Source: JADFOI01 sp965218935 (GTDB lineage Bacteria; Acidobacteriota; UBA6911; RPQK01; JADFOI01). From it: a DNA stretch of 64,000 nt. Below are positions 57,874-64,000 of this stretch, piece by piece (position 1 is the stretch's first letter; every line of letters begins with the position of its first letter). Below the pieces are notes generated by a model that made no database searches, was not told the DNA's origin, and worked only from the letters and a program-made list of their open reading frames with translations. The position numbers were made by a program, and so were the translations under genes. The stretch is taken from NCBI GenBank assembly GCA_965218935.1, contig CBDCMH010000005.1, forward strand, positions 342,734 through 406,733, read 5' to 3'.

Positions 57874-58957
57874 AGCCCAACGCTTTCACGGGATCCATTC
57901 CAGCTGCCTTGACAGCTGGGTAGAGGGCTCCCAAGGTACCACCTGTTACTGCCATTATGGCCGCTGTAGCCCGCCAAAACGGCGTGATGGCCACCGACAG
58001 GGTGGGAAAAGCCGCCACCAGGAGTTCAATCGCTATAAACGTCGAAATGAACCCGAGCCCCACCCCAGCAACGCAGATCAACAGAGACTCATTCAGAATC
58101 AGCCTGACGATATAGGTCTTGGAAGCGCCCAATGATTTCAGGATTCCAATCTCTCGAGTCCGCTCTGTAATGGTACTGTACATGGCCAGAAGAATAATAA
58201 GAAAACTGATGGTGACAGAGATACACACCATTGCGGTCACAAACTCCTTGAATACAGGAGTATTGTCCATCATGATTTCCTGCAATTCAGCTGCCTTGGT
58301 GATCTTATAGTTCTCAAACCTTTCCTTCAACGAATCGTACACTTGCTCGAGTGCGACTTCCTCTTTGGCCCGGATAAAGAACATCGTCGCCTTATCCGGA
58401 GTTCCATTGAGCTCCTGTAAGGTGGTCAGCGGAAGAAGCACCCGCGCACCGATACCCTGACGAAAGACCCCTGAAACCGTGAACTGATGACCCAGGATTT
58501 GCAACGGATCTTCGGCTTTCATTTTCCTGGAGTTGGCATAGATCGTGTCGATGATCACTTCGCGAGGACCCGAGAATCTTCCGCCTTCGACAAAGCTCAG
58601 GTTCCGATTGACCCGACCGAAACTTTCAGGATCGATCCCAAAAACAATATGGAATTGATCACCCAAAAACTTTGCCAAAATTGGAGTTGCCGCTTCTACA
58701 CCCTCGACCTCTTCAATCACCTTTTGGACTCGAACTGGAATCGTGCCGCTGTTGAGGGCAAAAATCAGCGAGGCATCCGAAGGCTGAAGGATGAAGTCCC
58801 CCCCAATTCCCTGGGCTCGCTGGGCTGTATCCACGAGTTGACCGTAAGACAGCCCCATACTGACCAGCAGCAAGGCCACCCCTAATGCCACTGCGATCAC
58901 GCTCACGAGGGTTCTCGTGGGCCTCTGTCGAAGATTGGAGACAATCAGTTTAAACAT
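57866..58957 (-). CDS. FtsX/LolE-type ABC permease
   Basis: A 363-aa permease: N-terminal helix (LVSVIAVALGVALLLVSMG), a large periplasmic MacB-like domain (about 45-230), and three C-terminal helices of the FtsX domain (SFLIILLAMYSTITERTREI, GILKSLGASKTYIVRLIL). This matches LolC/LolE, in one copy as a likely homodimer. It couples to the LolD-like ATPase. Confidence 0.88.
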   Translation of the reverse strand: MFKLIVSNLRQRPTRTLVSVIAVALGVALLLVSMGLSYGQLVDTAQRAQGIGGDFILQPSDASLIFALNSGTIPVRVQKVIEEVEGVEAATPILAKFLGDQFHIVFGIDPESFGRVNRNLSFVEGGRFSGPREVIIDTIYANSRKMKAEDPLQILGHQFTVSGVFRQGIGARVLLPLTTLQELNGTPDKATMFFIRAKEEVALEQVYDSLKERFENYKITKAAELQEIMMDNTPVFKEFVTAMVCISVTISFLIILLAMYSTITERTREIGILKSLGASKTYIVRLILNESLLICVAGVGLGFISTFIAIELLVAAFPTLSVAITPFWRATAAIMAVTGGTLGALYPAVKAAGMDPVKALGYE

Positions 58958-59002
58958 GCTTCGTCCTAATGTTACATATATTCTAGCGGTGTCACATAGA
59001 TT

Positions 59003-59929
59003 CTAGCGGATTTCACCGATAGGGTTAAGTTTTCTTCCCAGAAAATTCTCCGTTTCACGGGACTCCCCTTCCACTTTGATCAACTCTGCACCGGGAGGAA
59101 CGGGTACTTCAAACACTCCTTCTCTGATCGATGGGTTGACTTTGATGCCTTCTTGGGCCAGTTCAAGAGCGATCCGATAGTTTTCACGTCCCCTCTCGAT
59201 TTGAATATCGGAAGGAATCAGCAGACCGTCGATCTCATTCGAGTGGTCATAGGTAATGGAACTGACTCGTTCACCGGAATCGTAATACTGCTGGCGAACC
59301 AAATGCAGGGTGCTTCGCTCGATCCAAAGTTTTCTCACCAATCGAACGACCTGAGAGGCATCTCCGACGTCGAGCACTCCCACAACGTAGTACTTGAATT
59401 GGGAATCTTCAGTCTCTTCCAAAAAATAACGATAGCGCAAGCTATTTACAGGAATTCGCTCCACCAGAATTCCCTCCAAAAGATGCTGAGGCCGAACATT
59501 GAAGATGGGATTTTCTTCTTCGAACTCGGCATCCGCTCTTCCCGTCAGATATTTGTTCTCTCCGGGTATCCAGATTTGAAAAGTCTCTCCGACCGCCGCC
59601 ATGGCAACTACGGTTGAACTGGTCAGAGGATTGAGAATATTCACGTAAATCGAATCGGGCCTTTTGGCCACAAGATAGGCTTTTGCGCTGCGGTATTCCT
59701 CGATGTATCCGGTCTCGATGGAACCCCCTACGAACTCCACCTTCAGACTCGAAACCGAGAGAGTTCCCACTACAGCGTAGCGCTCATTGATCAACCGCAC
59801 CAATTGATCAAGGCTTGCCACCCGGGCCGATGCATAGGCCGAAGGAGTAGCGACCTGGGTTCTCTTCTTGACTGCACCGCCGCAACCTATAAGAATCAGT
59901 ATCCCAATCGTCGCTCCCAGTCTTTTCAT
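59003..59929 (-). CDS. LolB-like outer-membrane lipoprotein
   Basis: From ATG 59929, 308 aa. Lipobox LILIGCG with Cys16. The mature part has a LolA/LolB-like beta fold: LSVSSLKVEFVGGSIETGYI, PDSIYVNILNPLTSSTVVAM, FQIWIPGENKYLTG, then RYRYFLEETEDSQFKYYVV. Placed between YqaA and the ABC permease, it could be the lipoprotein acceptor (LolB role); this is inference. The open frame to 60394 is a shadow of the neighbouring gene. It overlaps the YqaA gene by 4 nt. Confidence 0.75.
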   Translation of the reverse strand: MKRLGATIGILILIGCGGAVKKRTQVATPSAYASARVASLDQLVRLINERYAVVGTLSVSSLKVEFVGGSIETGYIEEYRSAKAYLVAKRPDSIYVNILNPLTSSTVVAMAAVGETFQIWIPGENKYLTGRADAEFEEENPIFNVRPQHLLEGILVERIPVNSLRYRYFLEETEDSQFKYYVVGVLDVGDASQVVRLVRKLWIERSTLHLVRQQYYDSGERVSSITYDHSNEIDGLLIPSDIQIERGRENYRIALELAQEGIKVNPSIREGVFEVPVPPGAELIKVEGESRETENFLGRKLNPIGEIR

Positions 59930-60573
59930 GCTCTCTCTTGGCGAGGGTACCTTCTCCTTGCCCGCAGCCACATTATGGCATAACTGACCATGGCTGTGAC
60001 AAAAAGTGCGAACAGCACGGTTCCCACTACAGGCAGATTCTGTTCGAGAAAATCCCTGGCCAACTCTCCGTACAACACCGCCAGAATTCCCCACATGAAG
60101 TATCGAATGCTGCGACCTACCGCGACGGACAGAAGAAACTTCAAAAAGGAAAGTCGGAATAGTCCTGCCGAAAGGACAAATATCTTGAAAGGAGTGGGAG
60201 GAGGCAGTACGGAAGGGATCACAACCGCCCAAACACCCCATTGACGATACAGAACCTCCATTTCCTTCATCTTTTCTTCTTTCAAGCGCTTGCGCAAGAA
60301 GGTTCCACCTCGGCGTCCAACCGAATAGAGCAAGACACATCCGCAGATCGAGCCAAGAGTGGTCATCACGACGTAGTACGTCATCAACTGCCAACTCTGG
60401 CCTGTGGACAACACCACAATCAAAATGTCATTCCCTTCCGGCAAGGAGAGAAAAGAAGAATCGGCAAGAGCGATAAGAAAAAGACCGGGTCCACCCAGGC
60501 TGACTATGAAAACATAGAGTTGGCTGATGAGGACTCGAACCGAACTCCAGAATCCTTGTGCCAGAAACATCAT
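59926..60573 (-). CDS. YqaA/DedA-type VTT-domain membrane protein
   Basis: A 215-aa inner-membrane protein with several helices and the VTT-domain features: FLIALADSSFLSLPEGNDIL, GSICGCVLLYSVGRRGGTFL, PSVLPPPTPFKIFVLSAGLF. DedA-superfamily members act in lipid scrambling or transport. First gene of the lipoprotein-trafficking run. Confidence 0.88.
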   Translation of the reverse strand: MMFLAQGFWSSVRVLISQLYVFIVSLGGPGLFLIALADSSFLSLPEGNDILIVVLSTGQSWQLMTYYVVMTTLGSICGCVLLYSVGRRGGTFLRKRLKEEKMKEMEVLYRQWGVWAVVIPSVLPPPTPFKIFVLSAGLFRLSFLKFLLSVAVGRSIRYFMWGILAVLYGELARDFLEQNLPVVGTVLFALFVTAMVSYAIMWLRARRRYPRQERA

Positions 60574-60638
60574 TCAAAAAAACGCCTATCGTAACACACA
60601 ACTGGTAGAATGCCGGACGGTTCACGACAAGAGACACA

Positions 60639-61067
60639 GTGAAAAACCAGACGGCTATTCAAAAGGAGATCGAAAAGTTGGGCAGGACCTATGGGAAAGA
60701 GGTCCTGTCTGGGCAAACTCGTGTCGTGTCTTTGCCCGGCCGCAAATGCGAACCTCGTATTCTCAATACCTTTCTGGGTTTTGAACTCCAAGTCGCACAA
60801 AAAAGAATCACCTGTCCAGACATGAGCACTGCACGCTATTTGAGGGTTTTTGCTGAAGTCGGAATGCCTACGGTGAGAGCACCCTACGACCCCACTCTCA
60901 CAACCTCCGTTCTTCCCCAACTCGAGCGGGCCCTAAAAAAGATTAAGGACCTCTTGTTAGAGGAAAATCTCAATCGGGAACAGCATCAATCGAAGCTCAG
61001 AAACACTTACCGGAAGGTTCGAGACAATTTGAAATTGGTGGAAAAGGAAGCAGGGTTAGGAGATTAG
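60639..61067 (+). CDS. hypothetical protein
   Basis: 142 aa from GTG 60639, family not recognised. N-terminal helix (AIQKEIEKLGRTYGKEVL), a central beta-rich part (TRVVSLPGRKCEPRILNTFL) with two cysteines, and a C-terminal helix-rich region (RALKKIKDLLLEENLNREQH). Cytoplasmic. No strong Shine-Dalgarno. The TAG stop lies in the left arm of a perfect hairpin shared with the hspR stop. Confidence 0.65.
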   Translation: MKNQTAIQKEIEKLGRTYGKEVLSGQTRVVSLPGRKCEPRILNTFLGFELQVAQKRITCPDMSTARYLRVFAEVGMPTVRAPYDPTLTTSVLPQLERALKKIKDLLLEENLNREQHQSKLRNTYRKVRDNLKLVEKEAGLGD

Positions 61068-61106
61068 GGACAGGCCCCCCGGGGCCTGTCCCTAATCTCC
61101 TAACCC
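61053..61106. terminator. perfect 26-bp-arm hairpin between convergent genes
   Basis: Arms 61053-61078 and 61081-61106 are exact inverse complements with a 2-bp loop, including GGGACAGGCCCC. Both flanking stops (61065-61067 plus strand, 61102-61100 minus strand) fall inside the arms. A bidirectional transcription terminator is plausible; no U-tract. Confidence 0.7.
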
Positions 61107-61366
61107 TTGTCGCCATAAATCTTCGCCATTTTGTCACGCATGTTGAGAACCACCTCAACACCCGCCAGATTGACACCCAATTCACGAGTCAGAGTCAATA
61201 TGAACTCCAGCCTCTGCAAATCCCTTTCCCTATAAACCCGCGTATTGCCTTGAGTGCGGGCAGGTTTGAGCAGGCCCTCACGCTCGTAAGCTCGAAGCGT
61301 TTGGGGGTGAATCTGGTACCTGTCGGCGACGACACTGATTGTAAAACCTGCTCTTTTCTCGACCAC
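61100..61366 (-). CDS. hspR: MerR-family heat-shock repressor HspR
   Basis: An 88-aa MerR regulator: FTISVVADRYQIHPQTLRAY then EREGLLKPARTQGNTRVYRE, as in HspR. HspR binds HAIR-type inverted repeats upstream of dnaK and acts with DnaK to repress chaperone genes. Last gene of dnaK-dnaJ-hspR, 13 bp after dnaJ. The dnaK promoter is outside the window. Confidence 0.9.
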   Translation of the reverse strand: MVEKRAGFTISVVADRYQIHPQTLRAYEREGLLKPARTQGNTRVYRERDLQRLEFILTLTRELGVNLAGVEVVLNMRDKMAKIYGDKG

Positions 61367-61379
61367 GTCAAACCATCCT

Positions 61380-62495
61380 TTACAATCCGATCTTCTCTCT
61401 GGGATTCTGGGGGTTCAACTGGGAAAATTCACGCATAATTTCCTTGGATCGCTCGTCTTCAACGGTGGGCAGCACCACTTGCACTTCAACCAGTTGATCT
61501 CCACAACCCTCTCTTGCCGAAGGAGCACCTCGACCTCGTAGTCGAAACCTTTGCCCACTTTGTGTTCCGGAAGGAATCTTCAGGCGAGCCTTGCCTTCCA
61601 CCGTCGGCACCTCGATCTGGGCACCCAAAATCGCCTCCTCGACAGTGACCGGAACGCTGCACAGAAGGTCGTTTCCCTGCCGTGAAAAAAATGGGTGGGG
61701 TTGAACTCGGACCACCAGAAACAGATCCCCGGCAGGCCCCCCAAACGCCTCCCCATCTCCCTTACCTGGAACCCGTATCCGTGAACCGTTCTTCAGACCC
61801 CTAGGAATTCTCACCCTTAGGTTCTCTACCTTTTGAACGAGACCTTCGCCACTGCATTGGGAACAGTTGCCGACGCGTATGCTCCCACTTCCCCCACACT
61901 GCAGGCAGAGCCTGGAGAAGCTGATGATTCCTCGCACATCCTGCGTTTTTCCGGTGCCCTCACACCCGGGACAGGAACGTTGTCCGGCTCCGGAAGTACC
62001 CCCTGTGCCCTTACATCGGGAGCACACATCCCGGCGGCTCACATGGATGCGAGTCTGGGTCCCTCTGATCGCATCCAGGAAGGGAATTTCTATCTGATAT
62101 TCAAGATCCTGCCCTCGAGTGGGGCGAGCTGAATCTGCCCTGGAGTGTCTGCTTCCAAAAAGGTCCGAGAAGAGGTCACGAACCGCGCCCTGTCCTCTTC
62201 CCCCTCCGAAGTTACCATAATCAAATCCAGCAAACCCGGAGCCTTGGAAACCGTCTCCTGCAGCGGCCTGCTGCCCGTCCCGATAGTAGCCCTGTTGATC
62301 ATAGAATTTTCGCTTTTCCTGATCACCAAGGACTTTATAGGCTTCCTGAATCTGCTTGAACCGCTCTTCAGCCGATGGGTCTCCGGGATTGACATCGGGA
62401 TGGTATCGGCGCGCCAACCGCCGGTAAATTTTCTTGAGCTCCGACTGGGATGCAGTTCTCTTGGCACCCAAAATCTCGTAATAGTCTCGTGTCAT
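61380..62495 (-). CDS. dnaJ: chaperone protein DnaJ
   Basis: A 371-aa DnaJ. J-domain with HPD (RRYHPDVNPGD), a Gly/Phe region, and a zinc domain with four CxxCxGxG repeats (CSRCKGTG, CPGCEGTG, CLQCGGSG, CSQCSGEG), then C-terminal substrate-binding domains. It stimulates the DnaK ATPase. No grpE lies between dnaK and dnaJ. The ATG directly follows a duplicated element end and has no Shine-Dalgarno. Confidence 0.95.
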   Translation of the reverse strand: MTRDYYEILGAKRTASQSELKKIYRRLARRYHPDVNPGDPSAEERFKQIQEAYKVLGDQEKRKFYDQQGYYRDGQQAAAGDGFQGSGFAGFDYGNFGGGRGQGAVRDLFSDLFGSRHSRADSARPTRGQDLEYQIEIPFLDAIRGTQTRIHVSRRDVCSRCKGTGGTSGAGQRSCPGCEGTGKTQDVRGIISFSRLCLQCGGSGSIRVGNCSQCSGEGLVQKVENLRVRIPRGLKNGSRIRVPGKGDGEAFGGPAGDLFLVVRVQPHPFFSRQGNDLLCSVPVTVEEAILGAQIEVPTVEGKARLKIPSGTQSGQRFRLRGRGAPSAREGCGDQLVEVQVVLPTVEDERSKEIMREFSQLNPQNPREKIGL

Positions 62496-62496
62496 T

Positions 62497-62566
62497 TAGT
62501 GTCTCGTTACTCACTTCTTCTCATCCACATCTAGTGTCTCGTTACCTACTTCTTCTCATCCACATC
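62497..62566. repeat. 35-bp tandem duplication with GTGTCTCG ends
   Basis: Two 35-bp copies (62497-62531, 62532-62566) start TAGTGTCTCGTTAC and end TCTTCTCATCCACATC, with two mismatches. The second part is the dnaK 3' end (YVDVDEKK), so dnaK's tail plus the element end was duplicated. It spans the dnaK stop and abuts the dnaJ start. Confidence 0.85.
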
Positions 62567-64000
62567 GACATATTCCGCGTCGATGACTTCATCATCCGGT
62601 TGACCCTCTTGAGCACTTTCAGAGCTACTCTGAGGATCGTCTGGCGTGGGCTCCTGGCCTCCCTGCTGAGTCGACTGGTACATCACCTCGGCCAGTCGGT
62701 GGGAAGCTTGAGTCAAGTTTTCGATTGTCTTGTTGATGGCCGCCACGTCATCTCCTTCGATGGACTTCTTGGTATCGGCTACCGCGTCTTCGATGGCTTT
62801 GGCATCATCGTCGCTGATTTTGTCTCGATTTTCCGTGAGGATCTTCTCGGTATTGTAAACAAGGTTGTCTGCTCGATTGCGCGCTTCGATCTCTTCCCTT
62901 TTCCGGCGATCTTCCTCGGCATGAGCCTCTCCAGCTCCAACCATTTCCTTAATCTCCTCTTCGGCCAGGCCACTGGAACTCGTTATGGTGATCTTTTGCT
63001 CTTTACCGGTGCCACGATCCTTGGCACTCACGTTCAAGATGCCATTGGCATCGATGTCGAAGCTCACCTCAATCTGAGGAACGCCGCGTGCGGCCGCTGG
63101 AAGTCCCACCAAGTGGAACTTACCCAGAGACTTGTTGTCGCTGGCCATAGGACGCTCCCCCTGCAAGACATGAATCTCGACAGAAGTCTGGTTGTCCGCT
63201 GCGGTTGAAAAGACCTCGGTCTTACGCGAGGGAATGGTGGTATTACGCTGAATCAACACCGTATTGACCGAGCCCAGCGTCTCGATCCCCAACGAGAGGG
63301 GTGTCACATCCAACAACAGTAAGTCTTTGACGTCCCCACCCAAAACACCGGCCTGAATCGCAGCACCCACCGCCACAACTTCATCCGGGTTGACACCCTT
63401 GTGGGGCTCTTTCTTGAAAAAGTCTTTCACGATTTGCTGCACGCGGGGTATCCGCGTCGAACCTCCAACCAGCACCACCTCATCGATCTTGTCCGGCTTC
63501 AAACCGGAATCATCAAGCGCCTTCTTGCAAGGGCCGAGGGTTCGCTGGAGAATATCTTCGACCAACTGCTCAAACTTGGAGCGGGTGAGCTTCATATTCA
63601 AGTGCTTCGGTCCGCTGGCATCCGCTGTGACAAAAGGAAGGTTGATATCAGTCTCTTGAGTTGTGGACAGTTCCATCTTGGCCTTCTCAGCCGCTTCCTT
63701 CAGCCGTTGCAAGGCCATCTTGTCTTCAGAGAGGTCGATCCCCTGGTCCTTTTTGAATTCTTCGACAATCCAATTGATAATACGCTGGTCGAGATTGTCT
63801 CCTCCAAGGTGGGTATCACCATTGGTGGACTTCACTTCAACGACACCTTCACCGACCTCCAGGATTGAGATGTCGAAAGTGCCTCCGCCAAAATCGAAAA
63901 CGGCAATCGTTTCATCCTTTTTCGTCTCCAATCCATAGGCCAAAGCTGCTGCAGTGGGCTCATTGACGAGACGCAGAACTTCAAGTCCGGCGACTTTCCC
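62546..64000 (-). CDS. dnaK: chaperone protein DnaK (5'-truncated by window edge)
   Basis: 484 residues seen, beginning GKVAGLEVLRLVNEPTAAAL at the window end, so the first approximately 150 codons are missing. The rest of the ATPase domain (FDFGGGTFDISILEVGEG, VLVGGSTRIPRVQQ), linker DLLLLDVTPLSLGIET and substrate-binding domain are complete. The C-terminal lid ends DAEYVDVDEKK, the EEVD-like tail. First gene of dnaK-dnaJ-hspR. Confidence 0.95.
   Translation of the reverse strand, partial: GKVAGLEVLRLVNEPTAAALAYGLETKKDETIAVFDFGGGTFDISILEVGEGVVEVKSTNGDTHLGGDNLDQRIINWIVEEFKKDQGIDLSEDKMALQRLKEAAEKAKMELSTTQETDINLPFVTADASGPKHLNMKLTRSKFEQLVEDILQRTLGPCKKALDDSGLKPDKIDEVVLVGGSTRIPRVQQIVKDFFKKEPHKGVNPDEVVAVGAAIQAGVLGGDVKDLLLLDVTPLSLGIETLGSVNTVLIQRNTTIPSRKTEVFSTAADNQTSVEIHVLQGERPMASDNKSLGKFHLVGLPAAARGVPQIEVSFDIDANGILNVSAKDRGTGKEQKITITSSSGLAEEEIKEMVGAGEAHAEEDRRKREEIEARNRADNLVYNTEKILTENRDKISDDDAKAIEDAVADTKKSIEGDDVAAINKTIENLTQASHRLAEVMYQSTQQGGQEPTPDDPQSSSESAQEGQPDDEVIDAEYVDVDEKK

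Noticed and set aside
59930..60394. 463-aa version of the LolB-like lipoprotein
   Set aside because: The extra N-terminus is an out-of-frame reading of the YqaA gene; ATG 59929 begins a lipoprotein signal peptide.
1..64000. tRNA, rRNA, CRISPR arrays, prophage or a defence island
   Set aside because: None was recognised on reading both strands; the only mobile DNA is the two IS elements and the miniature families. A tRNAscan or covariance-model search could still find something missed.

Overview
The window looks like a chromosomal segment of a Gram-negative, outer-membrane-bearing bacterium, most likely an acidobacterium or close relative. This rests on gene content and neighbourhoods: TgpA-type transglutaminase with DUF58 and MoxR, a MerR-TPR regulator, MlaEFD, BamD, a Lol-like lipoprotein set, a DUF6677 protein and Ku plus LigD. 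No rRNA, tRNA or phylogenetic marker was found to settle the taxon. The contig looks metagenomic in style: housekeeping genes are packed in overlapping operons and the spacers are crowded with repeats.

Layout. 1-6.3 kb: thpR, a CxxCH/barrel exported protein, a broken repeat-rich secreted protein, cinA, pgpA. 6.3-13 kb: rimO, TgpA, DUF58, MoxR. 13-17.3 kb: hpt with a small nuclease-like partner, a beta-propeller/repeat secreted protein, a SnoaL-like protein. 17.4-22.3 kb (plus strand): an OPRT-like gene, ku, MerR-TPR, a DtxR regulator, an acyl-CoA ligase. 22.4-30.3 kb: a NYN protein, an IS with an rve transposase, a DUF4159 protein, a LolA-like protein, a PfkB kinase, radC, a secreted HNH nuclease, a YheT-type hydrolase. 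30.3-33.8 kb: ligD, VanZ, a 55-aa membrane protein, DUF6677. 33.9-36.7 kb: a class V aminotransferase and serA (serine synthesis), followed by an IS1634-like element. 38.9-44.1 kb: ftsY, birA, nadC, valS. 44.4-51.6 kb: one long minus-strand operon aroC-def-fmt-rsmB-PASTA-rpe-bamD-response regulator. 51.8-55.9 kb (plus strand): mlaE-mlaF-mlaD and a CDP-alcohol phosphatidyltransferase. 56.1-60.6 kb: a Lol-like lipoprotein-trafficking operon. 61.1-64 kb: dnaK-dnaJ-hspR, with dnaK cut by the window edge.

The most striking content is not a gene cassette but a layer of small mobile or palindromic DNA. One family (here the GTGTCTCG family) has about 276-bp full copies and 48-62-bp palindromic derivatives, flanked by TA, with inverted ends starting TAGTGTCTCGTCCC. 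A second family has ends TAGCCCGGATTATGCATA. Because both families begin with G after a TA target, insertion at the TA of a stop codon recreates TAG. At least four genes here end exactly at such a boundary. Other copies supply the apparent start codon of rimO and VanZ and the last residues of NadC. Further layers are octanucleotide tandem repeats in many spacers (one translated into a PASTA protein N-terminus) and long perfect hairpins that contain the stop codons of flanking genes.

Functionally the window holds envelope maintenance (Mla, Lol-like, BamD), translation and peptide maturation (valS, fmt, def, rsmB, rimO, ftsY), cofactor and amino-acid synthesis (nadC, birA, serA, aroC), NHEJ repair (Ku + LigD) and the HspR-controlled chaperone operon. 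All calls are from reading the sequence and recognising families; no database search was run.
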